Shown here: positions 1-8,673 of the stretch, one piece after another
Layout of the letters: each line of letters starts with the position of its first letter
How positions within the stretch are numbered: position 1 is the first letter of the stretch
Position numbers and translations under genes: made by a program
Assembly: GCA_963169665.1 (NCBI GenBank)
Contig: CAUJET010000161.1
Coordinates: 1-64,000 of the forward strand
Direction of reading: 5' to 3'
DNA length: 64,000 bases
Origin: Actinomycetota bacterium
GTDB lineage: Bacteria; Actinomycetota; Acidimicrobiia; Acidimicrobiales; Ilumatobacteraceae
The notes under the pieces: generated by a model
Seen by the model: the letters and a program-made list of their open reading frames with translations, nothing else
Told to the model about the DNA's origin: nothing
Databases searched by the model: none

Positions 1-1
1 G

Positions 2-1438
2 AAGATCGCGCCCGGCGAGGGTGCCAAGTATTGGAACGACTGTCTCGCTGGCAACTACATCTGCGTCGGTTGGGACGACGTGGGTGACCTGACAGCGTTT
101 GAAGACAAGGCTGCGTTCCGTGAGGAGTTCGGCCGCCGATATCCGTACAACGGCAGCAAGGGCCAGGTGTCGAGGAAGTCGAACGAGGTCTGGACTCTCC
201 TCGAGCTCGAACCTGGCGACAAGGTCGTCGCCAATCGGGGCACTGGTGAGGTCCTCGCCATCGGCACTGTGAACGATGCCGGTTACGTCTGGCGGCCCGA
301 TCGCGTCGACCATCGCCACACCCTCGGCATCGACTGGGACACGACGTTCGGCAAGAAGATCGAACCGGTCAAGGCGTGGGCCACCACAACGGTCGCAAAG
401 GTCGCAGCACCCCTCTTCGCCACACTGTCGGGAACTAAGGGCGGCGGATCGAAGGCAAGCTCGCTCGATCCGGTGTATCCGACCATCGAAGCAGCGCTCA
501 AGCGGCGCGGCCAGGTGATCCTGTACGGACCGCCGGGCACGGGCAAGACGTATGTCGCACGTCGGGCAGCGGTGTGGCTCCTCGAGGGTGGCAGCACGAG
601 CCTCGCAGCCGCGCATGCCGTGGAGGACGCTGCGGAACTCGCACGGCTCGAGGAGTCCTTGGCTGCTCCCGCCAACAGTTCTTCCGTCGGGCGGCTCACG
701 CGCGTCACCTTTCACCCGTCGTACAGCTACGAAGATTTCGTTGAAGGATTCCGCCCGACTCCCGGCAGTGCCGGTGGGCTCGAGCTGGTGATGGCCGACG
801 GTGTGTTCAAACGGGTGTGTGACGCCGCCGCGGCTGACCCACAACACACCTACGTCCTTTTGATCGACGAGATCAACCGAGGCAATGTGCCGAAGATCTT
901 CGGCGAGCTCATCACGCTGCTCGAGAAGGACAAACGAGGCCTCGTGGTGACGCTTGCTCAGAGTGGGCGTGCGTTCTCCGTGCCGAGCAACGTGCTAATC
1001 GTCGGCACCATGAACACGGCCGACCGCAGCATCCACGTGCTCGACGCCGCGCTGCGTCGCAGGTTCACGTTCGTCGAGCTGCTTCCCGACAGCGAACTGC
1101 TGGCCGGAGCCAATGCCGGCGCGCTCGCACTCGATGTGTTCCTCACAGCGCTCAACGAGAAGGTGCGGGCGACACTCGGCCGCGAGCGTCAGATCGGCCA
1201 TTCCCTGTTCTTCGATGGGCCGAACGTGATCAGCACCGCAGAAGCGTTCGCCGAAGTGTTCAGGTATGAGTTACTTCCGCTGCTGCAGGAGTACATGTAC
1301 GAGGACTACGCGCAGCTGGGCTCCTTGCTCGGCAGGGTGATCGACGTCGCGGCGGAAACCATTGCTGCCGATGCCGACGACCCCGAGTACCTCTGCGTCC
1401 TTCTCGCCAACGAATTCGGAGCGAATGCGTCCGCCTGA
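2..1438 (+). CDS. mcrB: McrB-type restriction AAA+ GTPase with EVE/PUA-like N-terminus (5-prime partial)
   Basis: This is the motor subunit of a modification-dependent McrBC restriction system. The frame is open to the window edge, and the residues before the first in-frame GTG (position 80) still look like protein, including YWNDC and ICVGWDDVGDL, so the true start lies upstream. The first ~120 visible residues match an EVE/PUA-like domain, a fold known to bind modified bases and found fused to McrB ATPases. Then come Walker A GPPGTGKT (about 527-550), Walker B LLIDEINRGNVPKIFGE and the McrB-type sensor GTMNTADRS. The stop overlaps the McrC start by one base, so the two are translationally coupled. 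McrB assignment is strong; the exact modified base recognised cannot be read. Confidence 0.9.
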   Translation, partial: KIAPGEGAKYWNDCLAGNYICVGWDDVGDLTAFEDKAAFREEFGRRYPYNGSKGQVSRKSNEVWTLLELEPGDKVVANRGTGEVLAIGTVNDAGYVWRPDRVDHRHTLGIDWDTTFGKKIEPVKAWATTTVAKVAAPLFATLSGTKGGGSKASSLDPVYPTIEAALKRRGQVILYGPPGTGKTYVARRAAVWLLEGGSTSLAAAHAVEDAAELARLEESLAAPANSSSVGRLTRVTFHPSYSYEDFVEGFRPTPGSAGGLELVMADGVFKRVCDAAAADPQHTYVLLIDEINRGNVPKIFGELITLLEKDKRGLVVTLAQSGRAFSVPSNVLIVGTMNTADRSIHVLDAALRRRFTFVELLPDSELLAGANAGALALDVFLTALNEKVRATLGRERQIGHSLFFDGPNVISTAEAFAEVFRYELLPLLQEYMYEDYAQLGSLLGRVIDVAAETIAADADDPEYLCVLLANEFGANASA

Positions 1439-2799
1439 TGGAGCGGGTAACCATCACCATCGGCGAATGGGAGTCGCGCAACGTCGACGTGCCGAAGCCC
1501 ACGCTCGAGGACGAACAACTCGTCAGCCAACTGCTCGGTACGAAGGATCAGCCGCGCCTGCGAGTGCGTTGGTTACACAACGGCCGGGCTGAGATCGAGA
1601 CCTCGTCATGGGTCGGCCTCGTCCGATTCTCGTCGTTCGACATCCGCGTGGTCCCGAAACTCTGTGGCGGATCGCTGAGGTTGCTCCGCATGCTCGACTA
1701 CGCGGGCGGACTGAACCTCCTCAAACGACTCCCGACCGACCAACCGCTGCCTGCCGAAGGCGCCGACCTCCTCGAGCTCGTTGCCCTCTTGCTCGTCGAG
1801 GAGACGAAGTGGCTTCTTCGAAATGGTCTCCTTCGCGACTACCGACATGTCGAAGACGGTCTACCGACGTTGCGCGGCCGTCTCCGGTACCGCGATCAGA
1901 TGCTCCGTCGATACGGCCAGCTGCAGACCCTCGACTGCAGCTTCGACGAGTACGACGGCGACGTCGTGGAGAACCAACTCCTCGCCGCCGCCCTCCACGC
2001 CGTTCGTCGGCGCGTCGCGGGCGACGACCTCCGCGCTGCTGCCATGCAGCTCACCGCAACGTTCGACTCTGTATGCACCGTGAGGCGCACCGACCCTGAC
2101 TGGTACGAACAACGCATCGTGTACGGGCGCCGAAACGGCGGATATCGAGCGGCGCACGAACTCGCGCTGCTGATCCTCCGGGGGTGCGCCTTCGATGATC
2201 ACCAGGGCCCGGTGAAGCAGTCGCATGCGTTCATGGTCGACATGAACAAGGTCTTCGAGCGATTCCTCACTCGGTTGCTCCAGGACGCCGTTGCAGGAAC
2301 GGACATCGAGTGTCGTGCACAGTCCTCGCTCGCCCGGGTGATCATGGACGACCGGACCGGGAAGCCCTACACCCCGCTTCGGCCGGATCTGGTCATCGAG
2401 CAGCGCTCGACCGGCAGGGCTGTTCCAGTCGACATCAAGTACAAGCTGTACGCGGAACGGCAGGTGTCGACCAGCGACATCTACCAGCTGTTCGTCTATG
2501 CCTACGCCCTCGCGCCGGATCACACGCAGAGACGTGCTGGAGTGCTGTATCCAGCAACCACGAACACCACTGGTCCAAACCTCAGCATTCGATCGATCGC
2601 CTACAGCGACGCGGCCACCATCGCTGGCACCGGTGTCGATGTACCCGCCATCCTCGACGCCCTCGGCACTTCCGATCGGAGCCAGCTCTTCAATGAGATC
2701 CGATCGATGGTCGATCGAGTCTGCGGCTTCAGCCAGCACGCAACGGTGATCTCAGCGGCGACCGTTTCCTCAAGCCTTCGAGTGGAGGAGAGTTCATGA
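1438..2799 (+). CDS. mcrC: McrC-type nuclease subunit
   Basis: At 453 aa this has the size and layout of McrC, the PD-(D/E)xK endonuclease partner of McrB. The N-terminal beta-rich part (about 1-200) is the McrB-contacting region of the family. The nuclease core is visible as RPDLVIE (D317) followed by VDIKYKLY (D332, K334), and then YQLFVYAYAL. The ATG shares one base with the McrB stop. Downstream it overlaps the next gene by ATGA, making a three-gene operon. In known systems McrC cuts DNA after GTP-driven translocation by McrB rings; this role is inferred from the family. Confidence 0.92.
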   Translation: MERVTITIGEWESRNVDVPKPTLEDEQLVSQLLGTKDQPRLRVRWLHNGRAEIETSSWVGLVRFSSFDIRVVPKLCGGSLRLLRMLDYAGGLNLLKRLPTDQPLPAEGADLLELVALLLVEETKWLLRNGLLRDYRHVEDGLPTLRGRLRYRDQMLRRYGQLQTLDCSFDEYDGDVVENQLLAAALHAVRRRVAGDDLRAAAMQLTATFDSVCTVRRTDPDWYEQRIVYGRRNGGYRAAHELALLILRGCAFDDHQGPVKQSHAFMVDMNKVFERFLTRLLQDAVAGTDIECRAQSSLARVIMDDRTGKPYTPLRPDLVIEQRSTGRAVPVDIKYKLYAERQVSTSDIYQLFVYAYALAPDHTQRRAGVLYPATTNTTGPNLSIRSIAYSDAATIAGTGVDVPAILDALGTSDRSQLFNEIRSMVDRVCGFSQHATVISAATVSSSLRVEESS

Positions 2800-3602
2800 C
2801 CGGAGTAAGCGGGCGCGCGAGCGGCTCGAGCGTCAGAGTTGGCATCGACCGGGAAGTTGTGGCGGAACGAAGGTACTGGTACCTGACGAGGTGGGTCGAT
2901 ACGTCGTCGCTACCGGTCCGACCTGACGGTCGCCCACTGTTGCTCTCACGTGTGGTGGACGACGCACGGCAGCCGCAATTGGCGGAGTTGATGCTCGCCC
3001 GGTGGCTCGGGCGAGATGCGACGTACTGGGCGTGGTTCGACCGCTGGTGGCGATCGCGTTGGCGTCAGGAGATGTACTCGTACCCCGACCAAGCTCCGTT
3101 GGCGCCGCCGACCTGGGTCGCCGATCGCCTGCAGCCCGTGACCGAGCGCTTGGGTAGCTGGGATGGCGTCTGGGACGCCGTGGCGGCCCGGCCCGACGGA
3201 CGACTTGCGTTCGCAGAGGCAAAGCGCCGAGGGAGCGACAGCCTCCGACCAAGCCAACACGCCTTTGCCTCAGTTGCCGCAGCGATCCTCGGGGATCAGG
3301 TGTCCTTCACGGTGATGGAGTGGACGGCCGCTGCCCCGCTCGATTGGAGAGAAGCGGGCTTCAACAGCGAACAGGAGTATCGCTCACAGCGCGACGATTA
3401 CCTGTCGGATGCCGAGTTCGTTTCCAGGTGGTACCACTGGACCGACAGTGGACAGCCGTTCGATCGATGGCTCTTGTCGAGCTTGCCGCAGAGTGGCCCG
3501 TCGTGGTTGGCCGACCACCACCTTCGCAAGCCGCCGCAGCACGAGCGGTTCTTCGCATCGCTGATACAGCTCCGCGCTGAGCTCGATCCTGAGCAACACT
3601 GA
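2796..3602 (+). CDS. VRR-NUC-like nuclease-fold protein coupled to McrBC
   Basis: This is a 268-aa soluble protein starting in an ATGA overlap with mcrC, so it is translated with the restriction pair. The centre reads WDAVAARPDGRLAFAEAKRR with D127, E141 and K143, followed by DSLRPSQHAF. That is the D...ExK...Q layout of VRR-NUC/PD-(D/E)xK nuclease domains. The N-terminal 110 residues are rich in Trp and Arg and have no recognised domain. It could be an accessory nuclease of the system or an inactive binding fold. McrBC operons usually have two genes, so this third partner is notable. The fold call is motif-based only. Confidence 0.7.
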   Translation: MTGVSGRASGSSVRVGIDREVVAERRYWYLTRWVDTSSLPVRPDGRPLLLSRVVDDARQPQLAELMLARWLGRDATYWAWFDRWWRSRWRQEMYSYPDQAPLAPPTWVADRLQPVTERLGSWDGVWDAVAARPDGRLAFAEAKRRGSDSLRPSQHAFASVAAAILGDQVSFTVMEWTAAAPLDWREAGFNSEQEYRSQRDDYLSDAEFVSRWYHWTDSGQPFDRWLLSSLPQSGPSWLADHHLRKPPQHERFFASLIQLRAELDPEQH

Positions 3603-3710
3603 CGTCAGCCAGGAGCGAGCAGCCCGAGGAGCTGGGCCCTCGGCGGGCCTCGATCACTTCAGAGATGCAGCGCAGCGACCGTGTTCCGTGGGCGCCGAGC
3701 AGCCTTCTCG

Positions 3711-4883
3711 TCAGCTGAGTCTGTGTGCCAGAGACGCGACTGTCTCCGGGCTCAGATCGGCTGCCACCGCCCGATCTTCTGACGGGTCCGGTATCCCGGG
3801 AAGTACATGCTTGTTGAGGTGTTCGACGAGGGTCTTCACCGTGGAGTGCGCCTCGAGCAGTGTCTTGCCCATGCCCGGCAGCTTCTGGAGCAACGAGCCC
3901 TCAGGGGCGTACTTCGCAAGGGGCACCAACCGTCGTTGCAGATCGAAGAACTCCTGACGGAGCTCGATCTCGTAGCGGTCGATCAGCTTCAACGCAGCCG
4001 AACCTCGACCGTCCTCGGCGAGTGCGGCCGCGGCCACGACTCCCAGCTTCGAGCGGCTCAGCAGCGAGCGAACGAACAGGATGAGCTCCTGTTCGAGCTT
4101 GCCGTTCTTGGCATGGTCGGCCACGGAATCGACCCACGGCTGGCCCCGGCCCTTCGACTTCTCGCGGGCAACCTGCTCTGCTTCGAGGGTGTTCTTGAAC
4201 CGCTCAACCCATCGACGGCGAGCGCCGTACAGCGCTTCGACACGCGTGCGTTGCGCAGCGAGTTCGACTCGGAGGTAGTCGGACAGGCCGCCGTCCTCCA
4301 TCGCGTCCTGGACCAACTGCAGGAACTCGTCGGCGGCGTCGCACACTCCGGTGTCGGTGTCTTCGAGGCGCTCTTCGATCCGCTCGACGACCGCCTTGAT
4401 CGATGCCAACGACTGATCGAGCTGGCGTTGCTGTGCGTATGCCGCTGCCCCAGCGATGACGACCGGAAGGGCCACGACCGCAACGGCTGACAACGTGACG
4501 CCAGTTGCGGCCCCGACTGCGAGTCCGCCCCCAACCACGGTTGCTTGCGCAACGACCTTTCCGCCGGCGTCGACCGCGGTCGGGATGGTCCGAGACCCGG
4601 AACCCATCAAGTGAAGCGAGCCGTCTCGAAGCCCCTTCACGATGTGCGGAGGAAACGAAACTCGGAGCCCGTTGCCAGCGGCTGCAGCCTCCCGGAGCGC
4701 AGTTGCGAGAACTGGAGAAGACGCCCCGACCGTCTCGAGAGCGGCCAGCATCGCGCCGGACGGCTGCACGGAAGTCACTCGGGCCATTGGTGGCAGCGGT
4801 CGAAGCGCCATCAGAGGAGCGCCGTCGGCCTCGATCGTGATCTCTCCTTGAAAAAGCTCGATTGCAGATTCGGTCTCGCTCAT
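3711..4883 (-). CDS. Unknown protein with Gly/Ala-rich hydrophobic segment and coiled-coil tail
   Basis: I do not recognise the family. The chosen ATG at 4883 has AAGGA 5 bp upstream; the frame stays open upstream but reads as noise. The 390-aa product has a soluble N-terminus (1-110) and a Gly/Ala/Val-rich hydrophobic stretch (about 116-149) that could be one or two membrane passes. A charged helical region follows (QQRQLDQSLASIKAVVERIEE, then repeated Leu/Arg/Glu heptads). It lies convergent to the McrBC operon inside the nuclease-rich island. Membrane plus coiled coil is a layout seen in some defence effectors, but nothing here proves that role. Confidence 0.7.
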   Translation of the reverse strand: MSETESAIELFQGEITIEADGAPLMALRPLPPMARVTSVQPSGAMLAALETVGASSPVLATALREAAAAGNGLRVSFPPHIVKGLRDGSLHLMGSGSRTIPTAVDAGGKVVAQATVVGGGLAVGAATGVTLSAVAVVALPVVIAGAAAYAQQRQLDQSLASIKAVVERIEERLEDTDTGVCDAADEFLQLVQDAMEDGGLSDYLRVELAAQRTRVEALYGARRRWVERFKNTLEAEQVAREKSKGRGQPWVDSVADHAKNGKLEQELILFVRSLLSRSKLGVVAAAALAEDGRGSAALKLIDRYEIELRQEFFDLQRRLVPLAKYAPEGSLLQKLPGMGKTLLEAHSTVKTLVEHLNKHVLPGIPDPSEDRAVAADLSPETVASLAHRLS

Positions 4884-5131
4884 TCCGGTCCTTGCTCGAA
4901 GTCGACCCAAAGTCGGTCGCGTGCCAGTTGTAGCGACGGCGCCTTCCCGTCGATGCCGTGCGCCATCTTCCCGCGCCGAACAGGCGATCAACAATCGGGC
5001 TCAGCGCACCCAAGGTGAGACAGCCCCAAGTCAGGTTCGCGTTTCGCTCTGAGTACGGGGGACGAGTGGGCTTTCCCCGATGTCGAACTGCTTGTTGAGC
5101 TGCAGGTCTCTCACCTGCCCGAGGCGTGACC

Positions 5132-5160
5132 TTGAGCGATTGTGCCCCGGTGCCGATACA
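5132..5160 (+). promoter_or_regulatory. Promoter of zinc-ribbon/NERD gene, leaderless type
   Basis: A -35 box TTGAGC (5132-5137), a 17-bp spacer and a -10 box GATACA (5155-5160) stand 5 bp before the ATG at 5166. No Shine-Dalgarno fits between them, so the transcript probably starts at or next to the ATG. The same boxes, spacer and distance occur at 6727-6755. Confidence 0.6.
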
Positions 5161-5165
5161 TGTTC

Positions 5166-6008
5166 ATGGCCTTGAAGCAAATGGCGCTCAAGTACGCCGG
5201 AGTGTGTCGGGTGTGTGGGGCGGAGCTGCCGGTGAGGACGACGGCGATCTACGACTCCACAGCGAAGAACGTGCTGTGTCTCGGTTGCCGAGACAGCGAG
5301 CAGCCCATTGCCCCCCCGGTGCCGTTGCCGCCGCCTCAGCCCATCGACCACGGCGTGGCAGGCGCCGGCCCGCAAGCTGAATACGACCGACGGGCCGCCA
5401 AACGCCAGCAGGAGATCGACGCCATCGGTGGCTTCAGAGCGAAGGTCATTCGCGCCTTCGACACCGAGCCGCAGTCGACAACGGCGTGGCGGCAGGGAGC
5501 CGAGGGCGAGCAACGGCTCGCAGCAGCCCTCGACCAGGGTCTCGCTCCGTCAGCAGTCGCGCTGCACAGCCGCAAGGTGCCGAACACCCGTGGCGACATC
5601 GATCATCTGATCGTCGCACCCTCGGGCGTTTGGCTCGTCGACGCCAAGAACTACACCGGTGCCGTCGAATGCCGCGACGTCGGGAAGTGGCTCACCATCG
5701 ACAAGCGGCTCTACGTGAACGGCCGCGACCAGACGAAGCTGATCGACAACTTCGACTGGCAGATCGCAGCAGTTCGCGCAGTGCTCGAACCGATGGGGTT
5801 CGCCGAGGCGCCGATGCACCCGACCCTGGTGTTCACGCAATGGAAGAAGGCGCTGTTCCAGAAGCCGATCGAGATCCGTGGCGTCCGTGCCCTGTGGGCA
5901 AAGCGCCTGGTCGAACTGGTCAATGAGCCCGGGACTCTCACGGATGATGCCGTTCGTGCCGTCGCCACACAGCTGAGCGCCAAGCTCCCAGCCAAGGGCG
6001 CGCGATGA
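5166..6008 (+). CDS. Zinc-ribbon plus NERD nuclease-domain protein
   Basis: The first 45 residues carry two Cys-x2-Cys knuckles (CRVCG and CLGC), a small zinc ribbon. After a Pro-rich linker and a charged helix, the C-terminal half is a NERD (nuclease-related) domain: NTRGDIDHLIVAPSGVWLVDAKNY, with the D...DxK pattern of the PD-(D/E)xK fold, then NGRDQTKLIDN. The ATG at 5166 is preferred over 5142 because the paralogous zinc ribbon at 6761 starts at the same point with the same promoter spacing. It overlaps the next gene by ATGA. A DNA-targeting nuclease role is inferred. A NERD paralogue without the ribbon lies at 27255-27953. Confidence 0.82.
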   Translation: MALKQMALKYAGVCRVCGAELPVRTTAIYDSTAKNVLCLGCRDSEQPIAPPVPLPPPQPIDHGVAGAGPQAEYDRRAAKRQQEIDAIGGFRAKVIRAFDTEPQSTTAWRQGAEGEQRLAAALDQGLAPSAVALHSRKVPNTRGDIDHLIVAPSGVWLVDAKNYTGAVECRDVGKWLTIDKRLYVNGRDQTKLIDNFDWQIAAVRAVLEPMGFAEAPMHPTLVFTQWKKALFQKPIEIRGVRALWAKRLVELVNEPGTLTDDAVRAVATQLSAKLPAKGAR

Positions 6009-6655
6009 CTCCGGCAGAGTTCGTGAAGCGGTGCCCCACGCTGTGGCACGTCGCTGCACCCGGAGCGTGGGAGCGCATCCGCCAGCACGGTTTCCTCACC
6101 GCACATCAGATCGTCGAACGCTCGACGCTCAGTGCCGAGGCACGCCAGCGACTGGCGGCCTCGCCTCGTCGAACAAGCATCGAGCTCGATGTCGACGGAA
6201 CTCGCTTCGTGCTTCGCGACCAAGGGCCGTTGCTCAAGAAGAAGGATCTCGACTCGATCCTCGAAGAGGGCATGACCACCGCGGAGTGGCTGCATCTGCT
6301 CGACGACCGTGTCTACTTCTTCGCTCAGCGAGCCCACATGGAGCAGCTGCGCGACAAGTACGCAGCGCTCAACGGTTCGGTCGAGGTGATCACCGTTTCA
6401 CCACTCCGGCTCGCCCAGGCCGCCGGGGAGCGGCTCGAGCTTGCGAACCAGAACACCGGAGCGGTGGCCCGGACAAAGGAGCGCTACAAGACCCGGGACA
6501 CGTTCATGCCGCTGTCGTCGTTCCCGACCCAGCGGCCGAAGGAAGTGACCGTCCGAGAGGGCCTTCCGCCGGAATCGCTCGAGGTCGTTGTGTCCGTCGA
6601 ACGCTGGTACGCCGACGGACACAACGAGCGTCTTACCGTCGCCTCGGCAGCCTGA
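6005..6655 (+). CDS. DUF7002-like protein (first copy)
   Basis: This is a 216-aa soluble protein starting in an ATGA overlap with the zinc-ribbon/NERD gene. The N-terminus LWHVAAPGAWERIRQHGFLTA resembles the opening of DUF7002 proteins and, more distantly, ADP-ribosyltransferase-like folds such as DarT (H...W..I..hGLL). No catalytic residue can be assigned from this alone. Later blocks DDRVYFFA and LSSFPTQRPKEVTV are shared with a second copy at 38419-39009, so these residues are conserved in both. Translational coupling to a NERD nuclease suggests the pair act together, perhaps as effector and partner; the biochemical role is unknown. Confidence 0.75.
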   Translation: MTPAEFVKRCPTLWHVAAPGAWERIRQHGFLTAHQIVERSTLSAEARQRLAASPRRTSIELDVDGTRFVLRDQGPLLKKKDLDSILEEGMTTAEWLHLLDDRVYFFAQRAHMEQLRDKYAALNGSVEVITVSPLRLAQAAGERLELANQNTGAVARTKERYKTRDTFMPLSSFPTQRPKEVTVREGLPPESLEVVVSVERWYADGHNERLTVASAA

Positions 6656-6726
6656 CTGGGCCCATTTCGCCGGCGCCGCTCGTCTCAGCGGTGGACCAGG
6701 CACGTCGCTCTTCGCGCAGGCCGAAC

Positions 6727-6755
6727 TTGAGGCGACCACCCAACCTGCCGATACA
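6727..6755 (+). promoter_or_regulatory. Promoter of free zinc-ribbon gene, leaderless type
   Basis: TTGAGG (6727-6732), a 17-bp spacer and GATACA (6750-6755) lie 5 bp before the ATG at 6761. The architecture is identical to the promoter at 5132-5160, which implies duplication of the promoter with the zinc-ribbon gene, or shared regulation. Confidence 0.6.
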
Positions 6756-6760
6756 CAGGC

Positions 6761-7039
6761 ATGAGATTGAAGGAGATGGCGCTCCGGCACGCGGGCGCGT
6801 GCCGGGTGTGTGGTGTGGAGCTGCCGGCGAAGACGACGGCGGTCTACGACTTCACCGCGAAGAACGTGCTGTGCCTGGCGTGTCGGGACAGCGTCTCGCC
6901 GGCCCCGCAGCAGGTCACGACCACCGCCCCAGCTGAGGGCTCGCGGCGCCAGCAGGACCGACGGGTCGGCGATCGTCGGCAGGCGGCCAGCACGACGGAA
7001 GCGAGTCGCGGGGGTTCGGTCCTGCAGTGGGACAGCTGA
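6761..7039 (+). CDS. Free-standing zinc-ribbon protein, upstream of NERD-helicase
   Basis: The 92-aa product is nearly identical over its first 45 residues to the zinc ribbon of the gene at 5166 (CRVCG, then CLAC), but then runs into a polar, Arg/Gln/Ser-rich tail and stops. The next gene's NERD domain begins in a different frame 13 bp before this stop. In the paralogue the ribbon and NERD are one polypeptide, so here they are either split naturally with coupled translation, joined by frameshifting, or broken by a frameshift. Confidence 0.72.
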   Translation: MRLKEMALRHAGACRVCGVELPAKTTAVYDFTAKNVLCLACRDSVSPAPQQVTTTAPAEGSRRQQDRRVGDRRQAASTTEASRGGSVLQWDS

Positions 7040-8631
7040 TCCCGGAGGACTTCCCGATCGAGAGCCTCGCCAACGACGAGGAACGACTCGTCGTGCGCGC
7101 ACTCGTGGAACAACTCTCCGACGACTGGCACGTCATCCCCGACGTCGGCATGGGCGACGCCCAACGCGACCGCCAGACCGACATCGTCATCGCACACCAT
7201 CGCGACGGGGTCGCCGTCATCGAGGTGAAGGGCCACAAGGTCAGCATCGACCACGGCATCTGGAAAGCACACGGCTCACCGATGACGCCGCAGCCGCTCG
7301 CTCAGGCCAAGGACAACGCCTACGCGCTGCGCAGTCGGCTGCGCGCCACGCACCCTTCACTGTCACGGCTCGAGGTCGCCTGGGCGGTCGCACTGCCCAA
7401 CACCACCGAGATCGCCGGCCACCTGCCGATCGAGATCGACCGCAGACAGGTGCTCACCTGCGACCGCGTCGAGCACGCGCGAGACGCGATCGACGAGCTG
7501 ATGAGCTACCGGCTCTCCCAGCCGCTCGGCCAGGTCGGACTCGAACGGCTGGTGCAGTTGCTGCGGCCCGACGTCGAGTTCTCGTGGGATCCGGAGGCAC
7601 GGGCCCGCCTCGCCCGGGCCAAGCTCAACGTGATCTGCGCCGAGCACGTCAGCGTGCTCGCCCGGCTCGACCTCAACCGCAAGGTGTGCGTCACCGGCGG
7701 CGCCGGCAGCGGCAAGACCCGTCTCGCCACCGAATGGGTGCACCGGGCGCTCGACCGCGACGAACGAGTGCTGCTCTGCTGCTACAACGACCCGCTCGGT
7801 GGCGAGCTGATCGCCCGTCTGCCCGAGCACGACCGGCTCGAGGTCGGTGCGTTCCTGCGGGTCGCACTCGAACTCGAGGGCATGCCCGAACTGGCCGTGC
7901 CCGACGACGCCGACCGCGACTGGTGGGACCAGGTCGCCATCGGCCACCTCCACCGCCACTGGCACGAGGTGACCCAGCGCTTCGACACGATCGTGGTCGA
8001 CGAAGCACAGGACTTCAGTCCGGCCTGGCTCGCCCAGCTCCACCAACTGCTCGACCTCGACGGGCCGCGCCGATTCCTGATGGTCGCCGACGAGGCACAG
8101 GGGCTCTACGCCCGCGGGTTCACGCTGCCGTACATCGACGACGGCTGGGCCCGCTGCGAACTCGTCACCAACTGCCGCAACACCTTCGGCATCGCCCAAC
8201 TGCTCAGCGCACGCCTGGGCGGCCCGGCCTCACCCGAAGGCGCCGTGCCCGAGACCCTCGGCATCGGCTTCGCGGAAGCCAACGATCTCGACACCCTCAG
8301 CGAACTCGTGATCGAGGAGTGCGACCGCCTCATCGACGAAGACGGCCACGCCCCTGCACGAGTGCTCGTCGCCACCTTCAGCAGCGAAGTGCGCGACCGC
8401 CTACGCAGCGACCACGCCTTCGTCCGCTGGGAGGACGCCGACGACCACACGATCATCTGCGAGACCGTCCACCGGTCGAAGGGGCTCGAGTTCGACTACG
8501 TGGTGCTCGTCGCCGTCAACAACGACATGAGCGACGCCCTGCTTTACGTCGGCGCCAGCCGAGCCATCGCGGGCCTCACCGTCATCGGCCCCAGGTCACT
8601 CGCACAGCGCCTCGGCCTCGACTGCCCCTGA
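7027..8631 (+). CDS. NERD-SF1 (UvrD/Rep-like) helicase
   Basis: A 534-aa fusion. The N-terminal NERD domain shows D52 and IEVKGHK (E66, K68). An SF1 helicase follows, with Walker A GGAGSGKT (about 224-231), Walker B VVDEAQDF (325-330), motif IV-like TNCRNTFG, motif V HRSKGLEFDYVVLV and motif VI LYVGASRA. It is shorter than housekeeping UvrD (about 700 aa), as is usual for NERD helicases. The GTG at 7027 overlaps the zinc-ribbon ORF by 13 bp and has only a weak G-rich stretch upstream, which suggests coupling to it. A role in defence or processing of foreign DNA is inferred from the surroundings. The last ~130 residues have a truncated paralogue at 34098-34556. Confidence 0.88.
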   Translation: MGQLIPEDFPIESLANDEERLVVRALVEQLSDDWHVIPDVGMGDAQRDRQTDIVIAHHRDGVAVIEVKGHKVSIDHGIWKAHGSPMTPQPLAQAKDNAYALRSRLRATHPSLSRLEVAWAVALPNTTEIAGHLPIEIDRRQVLTCDRVEHARDAIDELMSYRLSQPLGQVGLERLVQLLRPDVEFSWDPEARARLARAKLNVICAEHVSVLARLDLNRKVCVTGGAGSGKTRLATEWVHRALDRDERVLLCCYNDPLGGELIARLPEHDRLEVGAFLRVALELEGMPELAVPDDADRDWWDQVAIGHLHRHWHEVTQRFDTIVVDEAQDFSPAWLAQLHQLLDLDGPRRFLMVADEAQGLYARGFTLPYIDDGWARCELVTNCRNTFGIAQLLSARLGGPASPEGAVPETLGIGFAEANDLDTLSELVIEECDRLIDEDGHAPARVLVATFSSEVRDRLRSDHAFVRWEDADDHTIICETVHRSKGLEFDYVVLVAVNNDMSDALLYVGASRAIAGLTVIGPRSLAQRLGLDCP

Positions 8632-8673
8632 CCCTCCATCGTCGACCCGATCGGCGTCATCGTCGCCGAAGCC

